Shown here: one piece after another, positions 1-8,309 of the stretch
Position numbering within the stretch: the stretch's first letter is position 1
Layout: every line of letters begins with the position of its first letter
Notes under the pieces: generated by a model
What the model saw: the letters and a program-made list of their open reading frames with translations, nothing else
What the model was told of the DNA's origin: nothing
Database searches by the model: none
NCBI RefSeq assembly: GCF_000375485.1
Contig: NZ_AQXE01000008.1
Coordinates: forward strand, 1-64,000
Origin: Desulfovibrio oxyclinae DSM 11498
GTDB lineage: Bacteria > Desulfobacterota > Desulfovibrionia > Desulfovibrionales > Desulfovibrionaceae
Length of the DNA: 64,000 nt
Direction: 5' to 3'
Position numbers and translations under genes: made by a program

Positions 1-117
1 GGACCAAAGGGGCGGGCCCCCTTTGGAATCCCTGAGTTGTCAGCGGGGTTGCAGCTGCCGGGTTCATGCGGCCGCACAACCCGCGTCCCAGCTGCAACCC
101 CGCTGACGGGGATTTGG
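1..117 (-). repeat. Dispersed repeat, copy A (truncated by window edge)
   Basis: This stretch matches the outer end of the 0.47-kb repeat also found at 32817-33294, 41767-42237 and 42253-42707. It has a G/C-rich palindrome at 4-26 and a 19-bp inverted repeat with arms 39-57 and 99-117 (GTCAGCGGGGTTGCAGCTG and its complement). Similarity to the other copies fades after about 120, so this is either a partial copy or one that continues to the left of the window. Orientation is the same as copy B. No coding function is seen. Confidence 0.8.
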
Positions 118-330
118 GAGCTGGGGGGCTTGGTTGACGGGCTTCTGTAGCAAGGAGAATTCGTCAAGGAGAGCTTTCTCTGCTCACAAGCTTATCATCA
201 AAACTCCCCCCTGCACTCCCACTCCCCCGCCAACACAACAACCGCCATCAGCCTCCCGCCAAGCCGCCTATACGCCTTAGCTTTCGGAAAGCCTCGTGCG
301 GCTTGGCAACACAAAAGGTTTTGGGAGATT

Positions 331-362
331 CTTAAGAACCCTTTTGCAAAAGGGTTCTTAAG
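331..362. repeat. Perfect 32-bp palindrome
   Basis: The arm CTTAAGAACCCTTTT is followed by GC and then its exact complement. It lies in the gene-free stretch 118-452 between repeat copy A and the end of hypB. It has no adjacent T-run on either side and could be a terminator-like hairpin of a gene to the left or a protein-binding palindrome. Nothing else is recognisable in 118-452 except the hypB terminator. Confidence 0.5.
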
Positions 363-406
363 CCCCCGGAGGGCCGTCGGAGACCCGCCGGAGGCACAAA
401 AAGAAA

Positions 407-434
407 GGGCGTCCCGGTTGGGACGCCCCTTTTG
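407..434 (-). terminator. Rho-independent terminator after hypB
   Basis: Stem GGGCGTCCC / GGGACGCCC at 407-415 and 420-428, with T-rich flanks on both strands. It sits 19 bases beyond the hypB stop codon on the minus strand and could work in both directions. Confidence 0.85.
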
Positions 435-452
435 TAGATATGGTGCGTTCGC

Positions 453-1112
453 CTACTTCTTGGCTTCGCGGGCTTTTCTGAGCCAGTCGTACCACTTTTC
501 GAGGTTGTCTCCGGTTCTGCAGGAGATGGGGAGCACTTCGATATCTGCGTTGAGCTTGCGAGCGTGTGCGCTGGCGCTGTCGAGGTCGAAGTCCACGTAG
601 GGGAGCAGATCGACCTTGTTAAGCAGCATGACTGCGGAGATATGGAACATGAAGGGGTATTTTTCCGGCTTGTCGTCGCCTTCGGTGACAGAGAGCAGGG
701 TAATCTTGTGGTCTTCTCCCACGTCGAATTCTGCGGGGCAGACGAGGTTGCCGACGTTTTCCACGAAGAGGATGTCGAGACCTTCGAGGTCTATCTGCTT
801 GATGGATTCGAGAATCTGGCCGGAATCGAGGTGGCAGCTGCCTTCGGTGTTGATCTGGACGGCCTGTGCGCCGGTTGCTTCGACGCGTTTGGCGTCGTTG
901 TCGGTCTGCAGGTCGCCTTCGATGACTGCCATCTTGAATTCGTCGCGCAGGTCGGTGAGCGTGCGTTCAAGCAGGCTGGTCTTACCGGCTCCGGGAGAGC
1001 TCATGAGGTTGAGGCAGAGTATCTTCTTCTCTTTGTAGATTTCCTTGAGTTTTTCGGCAAGCTTGTCGTTTGCTTCAAGGACGTCGCGTACTATGGGAAT
1101 TTCGCTGCTCAT
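453..1112 (-). CDS. hypB: Hydrogenase nickel-insertion GTPase HypB
   Basis: HypB is the GTPase that, with HypA, delivers nickel to the large subunit of [NiFe] hydrogenases. The 219-residue protein has a P-loop (SSPGAGKTS, residues 38-46), an NKVD guanine-specificity motif, and the GSCH and LVCPAEFD segments that build the metal site in the G domain. It lacks the N-terminal Cys cluster and His-rich stretch of some HypB proteins, so it is the short form. It starts 26 bases after hypA ends and forms an operon with it. The large subunit at 39529-40974 is a likely client, although it lies almost 40 kb away. Confidence 0.95.
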   Translation of the reverse strand: MSSEIPIVRDVLEANDKLAEKLKEIYKEKKILCLNLMSSPGAGKTSLLERTLTDLRDEFKMAVIEGDLQTDNDAKRVEATGAQAVQINTEGSCHLDSGQILESIKQIDLEGLDILFVENVGNLVCPAEFDVGEDHKITLLSVTEGDDKPEKYPFMFHISAVMLLNKVDLLPYVDFDLDSASAHARKLNADIEVLPISCRTGDNLEKWYDWLRKAREAKK

Positions 1113-1138
1113 GGGGTGCTCCTTGTGAATCCCGGCCC

Positions 1139-1501
1139 TTATTCTTCGGGGTCGGCGGGTTCGATACTGTCGATGTAGAGTTCCTTGCCTTCAAGGACGT
1201 TGTGGCCGAGCACTTCCTCACAGCTCGGGCAGGGCATGTAGCGGTTGTGGTCGGGGGTAAATTCCGTCCCGCACTTTCCGCATGCGACCTTGAGCGGTAT
1301 CTCGACGATTTCGAGCTTGGCTCCGTCGAATTCACTTGTGCCGGGTGTCAGCGCTTCCCACGCGAACTGCATGGCTTCGGTCACGACGCCAGCGAGTTGC
1401 CCGTTCTTGATGACCACCCTTTTGAGGCGGCCGATGTCCCTGTTGGTCATTTCATCCCGGAGAATGTCCAGAATGTTTTGTACTATCGACATTTCATGCA
1501 T
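1139..1501 (-). CDS. hypA: Hydrogenase nickel metallochaperone HypA
   Basis: HypA (120 residues, the usual size) binds nickel through the N-terminal MHEMS motif (His2) and carries a zinc site formed by two CxxC pairs, C74/C77 and C91/C94. All these residues are present. It hands nickel to [NiFe] hydrogenase precursors together with HypB, the next gene. No other hyp genes (C, D, E, F) are visible nearby, so they must lie elsewhere in the genome. Confidence 0.95.
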   Translation of the reverse strand: MHEMSIVQNILDILRDEMTNRDIGRLKRVVIKNGQLAGVVTEAMQFAWEALTPGTSEFDGAKLEIVEIPLKVACGKCGTEFTPDHNRYMPCPSCEEVLGHNVLEGKELYIDSIEPADPEE

Positions 1502-1580
1502 GGCTCATCGGCATACCGCAAATTGGAAAAGGCAGCAAGGAACTCATGAAGATAACACGCTCCCGGAAAGGTATGAAAAA

Positions 1581-1607
1581 GGCCCGGTTCCGAGTCGGAA
1601 CCGGGCC
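1581..1607 (-). terminator. Terminator after the DUF47 gene
   Basis: The hairpin GGCCCGGTTCCG / CGGAACCGGGCC is followed on the minus strand by five T residues. It ends the kinase-pit-DUF47 operon and separates it from hypA. Confidence 0.9.
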
Positions 1608-1629
1608 TGGAGTCGCGTCTGGAGGCTCT

Positions 1630-2307
1630 TTAGCGGGCGATCATGTTGCGCAGGGTGTCCACGCAGTTTTCGCAGCTGTGACCCATGTCGCCGAGGCATT
1701 CGCAGAAGTGGATGAGCTGGTAGATGTCCTTGAACTCCATATCGTCGGAGTTGTAGATCTTTTTGACCAGTTCGTTGGTACTCCTGCGGATGCTTTCGCG
1801 TTCCTTGCGGACTTTGCGGTAGGTCTCCTTGGTGCCTTCGCGGTCGATGGTCTCGCCATAGACGAGGTCGATGGTCGCCTTGAGGGCGGGGCCGAGGAGT
1901 TCGGTGGCGGTCCGCACGCTGTCGAGCAGGTTGATGAGGTCCTTTTGCATGTCCGTGGGCACGTCCACGGGGCGCATGCCGAGCCAGTGCAGGGCGTCCT
2001 GCGCGGCATCGAGGATGTTGTCCTGAAACTTGGTGTAGTTCAGAAAGAGGGTCTTATCCACGGCCATGTAAAGGCCTTTGGGAAGGTGGTTGCGGATGTT
2101 GCGTTTGATTTTGTCCGCGTGGTTCTCGATTTTATCGATGGCATTCTTGAGCTCCTTGAATTCGCGGCACACGCCGCCGGAAACGTAGCATTCAAGGGAG
2201 TCGTCGATCGCACCGATGCATTCGGCTATCTTGTCGTAGTGTTCGACAAGGCCGTCCATGGGGTCTCGCCGGGCAAGCAGCCCGAAGAAAGGCAGTCTCA
2301 GGTACAT
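1630..2307 (-). CDS. DUF47/PhoU-like phosphate transport accessory protein
   Basis: A 225-residue, largely helical cytoplasmic protein of the DUF47 (Pit accessory, distantly PhoU-like) family. It carries acidic metal-binding-type helices and regularly spaced Asp/Glu residues such as EFKELKNAIDKIENHADKIK. Members are usually encoded next to Pit transporters and are thought to control their activity. Here it follows pit by 23 bases and ends the operon before a strong terminator. A short Cys-containing tail (CENCVDTL) near the C terminus is visible, with no assigned role. Confidence 0.9.
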   Translation of the reverse strand: MYLRLPFFGLLARRDPMDGLVEHYDKIAECIGAIDDSLECYVSGGVCREFKELKNAIDKIENHADKIKRNIRNHLPKGLYMAVDKTLFLNYTKFQDNILDAAQDALHWLGMRPVDVPTDMQKDLINLLDSVRTATELLGPALKATIDLVYGETIDREGTKETYRKVRKERESIRRSTNELVKKIYNSDDMEFKDIYQLIHFCECLGDMGHSCENCVDTLRNMIAR

Positions 2308-2330
2308 AATTCCTCCACTAGTCCCTTATG

Positions 2331-3566
2331 CTAATAGCATATGGCCTTTAACAATTCAAAGATAACAATGGAGGTCACGGCGGCTATGGGAACCGTGAGC
2401 ACCCAGTAGAGCACGATTTTGCCGAGCACGCGGAAGTCAACTGCACGGAAACCGCGGGCCATGCCCACGCCGACCACCGCGCCGACGGCGGCATGGGTGG
2501 TGGAGACGGGTAGTCCCATGTTGGAGGCCACCAGCACGGTGCTGGCTGCGCCGAAGTCCACGGCAAAACCGCGGGTGTTGGTGAGCTGAGTGATGCGCCC
2601 GCCCACAGTGGCCATGACCTTGTGGCCGAGCAGTCCGATACCCACGGCGATGCCGACGCCGCCGAGGATGAGCATGCTCATGGGCACGTCGGCCTGGGCG
2701 AGAAGCTGATGCTCGCGGGAGATGAGGTAGATGGCGGCCACGGGGCCGATGGCGTTGGCGACGTCGTTGGCACCCTGCGAGAGGGCCACGTAACAGGAAG
2801 TACCGACCTGCATCTTGCGGAAGACGGTCTCGACCGTTTCGGGGCCTTCCTCGGCGTCGCGAACCAGCCGGGACACGATCCACCATGCCAGGCAATACAC
2901 GGCGCCCGCCACACCGGCGGCAATGAGCAGGGAGACGGCCCAGGGCAGGTTGAGGTCCTTGCCCACCGGCGTCTTGTAGAGAAACGAGAGCATGATCAGC
3001 GCCACGGTGAGGGCGATCCAGAAGGGAGCCCATTTCTTGGCCTGCTGAATGAAGTGTTTCTTGTAGAGTATTTTCTTTCGTATGCTGGTGAAGACGAAAT
3101 AGCCTATGGCGGATGCGAAGAAGGGCGAGATGATCCAGGAGAGCACGATGCCGCCCATCTTGAGCCAGTTCACCACGTCCGCGCCGCCGGCCACCATGCC
3201 GAAGCCCATGATGGCTCCGACTATCGAGTGTGTCGATGAGACCGGTAGCGAGGTGAGTGTGGCTATGAGCACCCATATCCCTGCGGCAAGCAGCGCGGCG
3301 AACATGCCTATCATGATGATTTTGGGGTCGGATATGGATGCGGGGTTGATGATCCCCTTGGATACGGTGGCGGTCACGTGGGAGCCGAGGAATACGGCAC
3401 CGACGAAGTTGAGAATACCGGCGATGAAGACCGCCTGCCGCACCGAGATGGCCTTGGCGCCCACGGCGGATGCCATGGAGTTGGCAACGTCGTTGGCGCC
3501 GAGGTTGAATGCCATCATGAATCCGGCGCCCAGCGACAGGTAAAAGAATACGTCGTAAATGTCCAT
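2331..3566 (-). CDS. Pit-family inorganic phosphate permease
   Basis: A 411-residue multi-spanning membrane protein of the PiT family (proton- or sodium-coupled phosphate uptake). The two family signatures are clear: GANDVANS near the N terminus and SQGANDVANAIGP in the second half. This reflects the internal duplication of the family. The two hydrophobic halves are joined by a hydrophilic loop (around residues 165-235). It sits between a PhoR-like sensor kinase and a DUF47 gene in one operon with short gaps (36 and 23 bases), which points to phosphate rather than another anion as substrate. Confidence 0.93.
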   Translation of the reverse strand: MDIYDVFFYLSLGAGFMMAFNLGANDVANSMASAVGAKAISVRQAVFIAGILNFVGAVFLGSHVTATVSKGIINPASISDPKIIMIGMFAALLAAGIWVLIATLTSLPVSSTHSIVGAIMGFGMVAGGADVVNWLKMGGIVLSWIISPFFASAIGYFVFTSIRKKILYKKHFIQQAKKWAPFWIALTVALIMLSFLYKTPVGKDLNLPWAVSLLIAAGVAGAVYCLAWWIVSRLVRDAEEGPETVETVFRKMQVGTSCYVALSQGANDVANAIGPVAAIYLISREHQLLAQADVPMSMLILGGVGIAVGIGLLGHKVMATVGGRITQLTNTRGFAVDFGAASTVLVASNMGLPVSTTHAAVGAVVGVGMARGFRAVDFRVLGKIVLYWVLTVPIAAVTSIVIFELLKAICY

Positions 3567-3601
3567 TTTTCCCCCCCTCCGGCCTTGGAGGGTCGCGTTC
3601 G

Positions 3602-5395
3602 TTAGTTTTTTTCGGCGGCGTCGAGACTGAAGCAGAACCTCGCTCCGCTGCCGTCCCTTCCCGCTCCGTCATGCCAAATGTCACCGCCGAAATTCCTGAC
3701 TATCCGACGGCATATGGCCAGGCCGAGTCCTGCTCCGCCCTGACCGTCTATGGTGTTCTCGTCCACTCTGTAGAAACGTTCGAACACCTTGTCGCTGTGT
3801 TCCTTGGCGACCCCCGGACCCTGGTCTTCGACGCAGAAGCGGACCTTGCCGTCGGATCTGCTGGCGAAGACGCGGATCTCGCCGCCCTCCGGGCTGAACT
3901 TGACCGCGTTCTGGATGAGATTGTGGAAGACGTGCAGCAGCCCTTCTTCGTCACCCATGACCGCGAGGTCGCCTTCTTCGACTTCGGTCCGGATGGTCAC
4001 GTCCTTATCCGAGGCCAGCGGGGTCACGTCAACCACGGCCTGTGCAAGAGCGTCGTGTCCCGAGACCGCGTTCATGCGAAACGCCTTGCCTACCTGCTCG
4101 GATTTGGCCAGTGCCAGCATACTGGAGATGACCTGACTCATATGGTTGGCGTTTTTGACGATGATTTCGAGAAAGCCGCGTGCACCTTCGAAGTCCTTGG
4201 GCGGGCTGTCCAGCAGCGTTTCCGAGTAGCCCTTGATGCTGGTCAGCGGTGTGCGCAGCTGATGCGATGCGTTGGCCACGAAGTCCTTGAGGGCTTTTTC
4301 CGAGCGCTTCATGGCGGTGATGTCGTGGAAGACGAGGATGATCTTGCGGCCACCGTCGTGATCCGTGTACGGCACGGCGCTGACTTCCACCACGCGATTG
4401 TCGAGCAGGTCTATGACCCTTGGCTCCATGTCCTCTTCGGTGGCGGTGTCAGAGAGCAGGCTGTCCACGAGGTTCTGGACCTCGTAGCGGCGCGTCACTT
4501 CGATGGGGGTGCGGCCGCGTGCGGTGGCGGGCATGGAGATCATGCCGTCCAGTGCGGAGTTGTAGGACTCCACGCGGCCCTGTGCGTCGAGGGTCATGAC
4601 GCCTTCGGTCATGCCTTCGAACATGGCCCGCAGCTGGCCCTTCTGGTCTTCGATGGTGCGGATGTGCCGCTCGATCTTCTTGGCCATGGCGTTGACCGAT
4701 TGGGCCAGCGGGTAGAACTCGCCACCGGGGATGACTCGGATGCGTTTGGAATAGTTTCCGTCGCCGATTTGCCTGGCCAGGTCGGAGAATGCCTTGATGG
4801 AGCCGCTCATGACGCGAGAGAGCAGGGCCGCGAGGCCCGCTGCGGCCACCATGGTCAGCAGCATGAGCCAGAAAAAGTTTTCCCTGAGGTCGCCCACGCG
4901 CTCCCGGACCTGAGAAAACGGGGTGGCGACGCGCAGCACCCCGGCGGGCAGGCCGCCGGTGGCGGGCATGTTCCAGGCCACGTACATCATTTCCTGATCC
5001 AGCGTGGCGGAACGGCGACGGTCCATGCCTTTGCCCGCGTGCAGGGCGTTGAGCACTTCAGGCCGGTGTCCGTGGTCTTCCAGCCCGTCGAGGGCGTTGA
5101 AGGGTACTTCGGAGTCGGCAAGTACCTTGCCGTCGTGAATGTAGGTGATGCGGACGCCCAGCCGACTGCCGAGCTGCGTGATCCATTCGTCGAATTCGAG
5201 GCGGGACTGGAAAGGGCGGTGATCGAGCGCAAGCCAGCGCACGGTCTGCAACTGCCGCCACGAACGCTCTTCGGTATCCTCGATGAGGTCGGAGCCGACA
5301 AGGGTGGTGCTGTAGTAGAAGACCACTCCCATGGCCGCCAACAGCAGGGCCCCACCCCAAAGAAGGACCCGCATCCGGAAGGATTTAAGTATCAT
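3602..5395 (-). CDS. PhoR-like membrane sensor histidine kinase
   Basis: With the ATG at 5393-5395, preceded by a GAGGA site, the product is 597 residues. An in-frame extension back to 5488 lacks a good ribosome site. Order: TM1 (about 9-29), periplasmic sensor region, TM2 (FFWLMLLTMVAAAGLAALL), HAMP, PAS, HisKA and HATPase (DQGPG and GGAGLGLA). The phospho-acceptor is H378 in the motif SHQLRTP. Most HisKA kinases have Glu after the His, here Gln. The layout and the downstream pit and DUF47 genes suggest a phosphate-sensing PhoR-type kinase, but no partner PhoB is adjacent. Confidence 0.88.
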   Translation of the reverse strand: MILKSFRMRVLLWGGALLLAAMGVVFYYSTTLVGSDLIEDTEERSWRQLQTVRWLALDHRPFQSRLEFDEWITQLGSRLGVRITYIHDGKVLADSEVPFNALDGLEDHGHRPEVLNALHAGKGMDRRRSATLDQEMMYVAWNMPATGGLPAGVLRVATPFSQVRERVGDLRENFFWLMLLTMVAAAGLAALLSRVMSGSIKAFSDLARQIGDGNYSKRIRVIPGGEFYPLAQSVNAMAKKIERHIRTIEDQKGQLRAMFEGMTEGVMTLDAQGRVESYNSALDGMISMPATARGRTPIEVTRRYEVQNLVDSLLSDTATEEDMEPRVIDLLDNRVVEVSAVPYTDHDGGRKIILVFHDITAMKRSEKALKDFVANASHQLRTPLTSIKGYSETLLDSPPKDFEGARGFLEIIVKNANHMSQVISSMLALAKSEQVGKAFRMNAVSGHDALAQAVVDVTPLASDKDVTIRTEVEEGDLAVMGDEEGLLHVFHNLIQNAVKFSPEGGEIRVFASRSDGKVRFCVEDQGPGVAKEHSDKVFERFYRVDENTIDGQGGAGLGLAICRRIVRNFGGDIWHDGAGRDGSGARFCFSLDAAEKN

Positions 5396-5558
5396 GTTCG
5401 GATTTTCCTCATAAGGTTCCAGCGTCCGTGGACGCGCGAGAACTATCATAAAAGGCGTCCCCTTGAAACAGCGTTTTGTTACAATCACGTTACACGAGGA
5501 GGGTGGGTGCGCTTGTGGCCGAATTAATGGTCGTTTTTTGGCAAATACGCATAAGAAA

Positions 5559-5583
5559 GCCGGAGAATCAGCGATTCTCCGGC
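5559..5583 (-). terminator. Hairpin terminator after the cytochrome P460-like gene
   Basis: Stem GCCGGAGAATC / GATTCTCCGGC followed on the minus strand by TTTCTTAT. The T-run is interrupted, so it is probably a terminator of moderate strength. Confidence 0.75.
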
Positions 5584-5606
5584 TGAAAAGTCAGCGTAAA
5601 CGTATC

Positions 5607-6068
5607 TCAGTGCTCCGAGACCATGATGAAGTCATTGTCACGCGAGGCGGTGTGACAGGCGATGCAGCCGTTGGGTCGCCCGGATACCAAGACCTCGCCC
5701 TTGGGGCCGTACTTCGCCCAGAACCAGTCGCCGGCCGCGGGGTTGTAGCCCTCCACCTTGTACATGACGGTGATGGCCTTGAGGGTTTTCTCAGCGCCGT
5801 AGTTCTCCTTGACGATGACGGAGCCGTCCCCCTTTGGATGTCCGGGGATTCCGGTCTGATCGTTGATGTAGACCTCGTGCCACTGACCGTGGGGGGCATT
5901 GCCTTCCTGCATTCCCTCGTGGTCGGGGAACTGGCCCCACTGCGTGTAGGGATCGTCGATGGCGATGCGTTTCCAGAGCGCTTCCGCGTCGGGGCTGGTG
6001 GCGCTTCCCGCCATGGCCGCGGCCGTCACCGCAAGGAGCAGGATAATGCCGAGCAGAACCTGTTTCAT
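5607..6068 (-). CDS. Periplasmic cytochrome P460-like heme protein
   Basis: A 153-residue exported protein with signal peptide MKQVLLGIILLLAVTAAAMA and one c-type heme motif, CIACH (C135, C138, H139), close to the C terminus. The spacing of the aromatic segments (WGQFPDHEG, PHGQWHEVYIN, and a charged beta segment) resembles the cytochrome P460 family, whose members bind an unusual heme and act on small nitrogen compounds or serve as cytochrome c'-beta. ATG at 6066-6068 is chosen over an overlapping GTG because it has the better spacing from GGAGGG. Substrate unknown. Confidence 0.75.
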   Translation of the reverse strand: MKQVLLGIILLLAVTAAAMAGSATSPDAEALWKRIAIDDPYTQWGQFPDHEGMQEGNAPHGQWHEVYINDQTGIPGHPKGDGSVIVKENYGAEKTLKAITVMYKVEGYNPAAGDWFWAKYGPKGEVLVSGRPNGCIACHTASRDNDFIMVSEH

Positions 6069-6161
6069 CACACCCTCCGAGTTTGCGAGACACTAGCATC
6101 AAACGTGCGGCGTTGCCAGAGCGAAGCCATGATAATCCTGCCGACCAATGTCACAAAAAAA

Positions 6162-6187
6162 GGGCGCTTCCATAATGGAAACGCCCA
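6162..6187 (-). terminator. Terminator after the 49-residue gene
   Basis: The stem GGGCG-C-TTCC / GGAA-A-CGCCC (6162-6187) is followed on the minus strand by a run of eight T residues (6154-6161). It serves the small gene 6212-6361 and probably the bactofilin operon. Confidence 0.85.
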
Positions 6188-6211
6188 GGGTGCCGCCAAC
6201 GGCAAAAGCTG

Positions 6212-6361
6212 CTACTTGAAATCGGCGATCTTGCGAATCTCGCCGAAGCCCGGATTGAGGGACCGGACGTGCCGTTCCAGCTGCAATTCCATCTCGAGGT
6301 AGTTGTCGCCGGTGGACACGATGGTTTCCGAGTCGCCCTTGATGATTACGAACTGGTACAT
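6212..6361 (-). CDS. Small conserved-looking protein (49 residues), function unknown
   Basis: An ATG at 6359-6361 is preceded by AGAGGA with seven-base spacing and opens a 49-residue reading frame (MYQFVIIKG... to ...IRKIADFK) that stops at 6212. It lies between the bactofilin gene (42 bases away) and a strong terminator, so it is probably the last gene of that transcript. Composition is charged and soluble, with no signal or membrane segment. I do not recognise a family. The ribosome site, terminator and normal codon use support a real gene. Confidence 0.65.
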   Translation of the reverse strand: MYQFVIIKGDSETIVSTGDNYLEMELQLERHVRSLNPGFGEIRKIADFK

Positions 6362-6402
6362 GCTGTTATCCTCTCGTCGATTGTTTTTTTGAAGCGATGA
6401 TA

Positions 6403-6849
6403 TTAACCGAGGTCGCCCTGGTCGGCAAGCTCGTCCTCTTCAGGGGCGCCGAGCGCCTGCACGGTGGAAGTGGCTTTCACTTCCGCCTGCTTTCCCGAGG
6501 TCATGGCGATCTCGCCTTCAAGGAAGGCGCCCTTTTCCATGACAAGGGTCGGCGTGGAGAGGCTGCCGCTCAAGCGGGACCCTTTCTGGAGAATGGTCCT
6601 GCCGCCGACGAACACGTCGCCTTCGATCTTGCCGCTTGATGCGAGATCGCCCACATTGACGACCCCCTGGATATATGCCTCGGGTCCGAGGACCAGCGTG
6701 CCTTCCGTGGATATCTCGCCCTGAAATATGCCGTCAATACGGACCGTGCCCACGAAGTGCAGCTTCCCGCGGTATTCGGTACCTACGCCGAGGAAGGCGT
6801 TGAGTTCCGACGAGTCGCCCTGTGCGGATGATTTGCTGAAAAAGCCCAT
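6403..6849 (-). CDS. Bactofilin (polymer-forming cytoskeletal protein)
   Basis: A 148-residue protein of the bactofilin family (DUF583). The middle consists of short repeating beta strands rich in Gly and hydrophobics (YRGKLHFVGTVRIDGIFQGEI, VVNVGDLASSGKIEGDVFVGG), the pattern that folds into a right-handed beta-helix and polymerises without nucleotide. The flanking tails are polar and disordered-looking, as usual. Bactofilins organise cell-shape or motility machinery. Here the neighbour on the other strand is a flagellar motor operon, but the genes are divergent and a link is only suggestive. Confidence 0.9.
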   Translation of the reverse strand: MGFFSKSSAQGDSSELNAFLGVGTEYRGKLHFVGTVRIDGIFQGEISTEGTLVLGPEAYIQGVVNVGDLASSGKIEGDVFVGGRTILQKGSRLSGSLSTPTLVMEKGAFLEGEIAMTSGKQAEVKATSTVQALGAPEEDELADQGDLG

Positions 6850-7139
6850 TGTACCTCACGAACTGTCTTTGCGCGCCTCGAAGCAATGAAACGTGCCGAT
6901 GGGGCATATACCGTCCCGGCCCGCCGAACGCCACAAATTTTTTTCATGTTTGTATCAGAACCGCCTCCGGAGCGTCGATGTGAAAAGCGGGCACGGCAGT
7001 AAGGTTCAATGCCCTGAAAGCCGCTGTGGCGCAGGGACGGCTCAGGATTCTATGCGGATTGTTCTTTGCACGAAAAACGGCTACGTTGGGATAGGTTGGC
7101 AAAGTGGCAAGGCTCGTTATCCCTGGGGTGAATACACGC

Positions 7140-8309
7140 ATGATGACCGAGAGAAAGATTCAGAACGTCAAGACGTACCACAAGGGGCAGGTCATTTTTC
7201 AGGAGGGCCAGCAGGGTACCTATGCCTATATGATAAAGAAAGGCTCGGTAACCCTGTACCGGACAGTGGACAACCGGAAGGTGGTGCTGGACCGTCTGGG
7301 CAAAGGCGAGATATTCGGCGAAATGGGCGCGCTTGCGGAGCAGGCCCGCTCGGCCAGTGCCGAGGCTGCGGAGTACTGCGAGCTGATGGTCCTCACCCGG
7401 CAGCAGGTCACGGGCATGCTCGACCGAAGCCCCAAGACCATCAAGCATCTGGTGAACCTGCTGCTCAAGCGGTTGCGCAAGGCCAACAGCGCAGGCGGCA
7501 CCAGAACCGGCACCGACACCTTTCTGGCGATCTGCAGGATTCTCGAAATGTCCTGGGCCACGCACAGCAACCTGCCTCCGGCGCAGGCCAAGCGCATCCC
7601 CAACTACAACATGGGGTTGCCGATCCGCGAACTCGCCCGCACCTGCAAGACCGTGCTGCTCACCACCGAGGCCGAGCTGCAGCAGGTGCTGGAAAAGCTG
7701 CGAACCCTCAAGATCATCGAAATCAACGCCACGGGCACGGGCAAGGCTTTTTCGGACCGCTACGTGCGCATCACCTCGCCGGACACCTTTCTCGAAGTTG
7801 CCGGAAACCTCGCCAAACAGCTCGGCCCCGAGGCCGCCTGTTCGGACCTTGAGTTCATGGACATCTTCGACTTTGCCGAAGCCGTGAACGCCTCGCCCGA
7901 GGTGATTTACAAGAAGATGGCCGCAGGGGAAATTCCCGAATCGCTGTTTTTGTTTCATAAAGCCAACACCATGGCCTGGGCGGAACAGCAGGAGGAAGGG
8001 TTCTTCAAGAAGGTCAAGCGCAAGCGCAAGAAGATCGAGGATCTGGAAGACGTCAACGACATCGTGTTCGTGGACAACGCCACCCTCAAGGACGTGTTCG
8101 CCAAGCTCGGCTACTACAAGCTGGGCATCCTCATGAGCGTGGCGGAAGAGGACGCGCGCAAGAAGATCGTGACCAACCTCGCCCGCAAGATCGCGGCAAT
8201 CGTTCAGGAAGAGGCGGATAACCGCGAGAGCGTGGACGAGGCCGAGGCGCAGGACGTGCAGGATGAGCTGATTTCGCTCGTCAAGGCCGCAAAGGGGGTC
8301 TCCCAGTAG
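7140..8309 (+). CDS. cNMP-binding protein with C-terminal FliG-like domain
   Basis: A 389-residue protein. Residues about 10-115 form a cyclic-nucleotide-binding beta-roll with a phosphate-binding-cassette-like stretch (GEIFGEMGALAEQARSASA). Residues about 130-240 look like a winged-helix or CRP-like region (IRELARTCKT). Residues about 303-385 resemble the middle domain of the flagellar rotor protein FliG: a DIVFVDNATL segment, then LGILMSVAEEDARKKIVTNL and a final VDEAEAQDVQDELI helix. Its stop codon overlaps the GTG start of motA, so the three genes are translationally coupled. Start 7140 is chosen for the GGGGTG site. A role in coupling a nucleotide signal to the motor is inferred. The FliG likeness is by eye. 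Confidence 0.75.
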   Translation: MMTERKIQNVKTYHKGQVIFQEGQQGTYAYMIKKGSVTLYRTVDNRKVVLDRLGKGEIFGEMGALAEQARSASAEAAEYCELMVLTRQQVTGMLDRSPKTIKHLVNLLLKRLRKANSAGGTRTGTDTFLAICRILEMSWATHSNLPPAQAKRIPNYNMGLPIRELARTCKTVLLTTEAELQQVLEKLRTLKIIEINATGTGKAFSDRYVRITSPDTFLEVAGNLAKQLGPEAACSDLEFMDIFDFAEAVNASPEVIYKKMAAGEIPESLFLFHKANTMAWAEQQEEGFFKKVKRKRKKIEDLEDVNDIVFVDNATLKDVFAKLGYYKLGILMSVAEEDARKKIVTNLARKIAAIVQEEADNRESVDEAEAQDVQDELISLVKAAKGVSQ

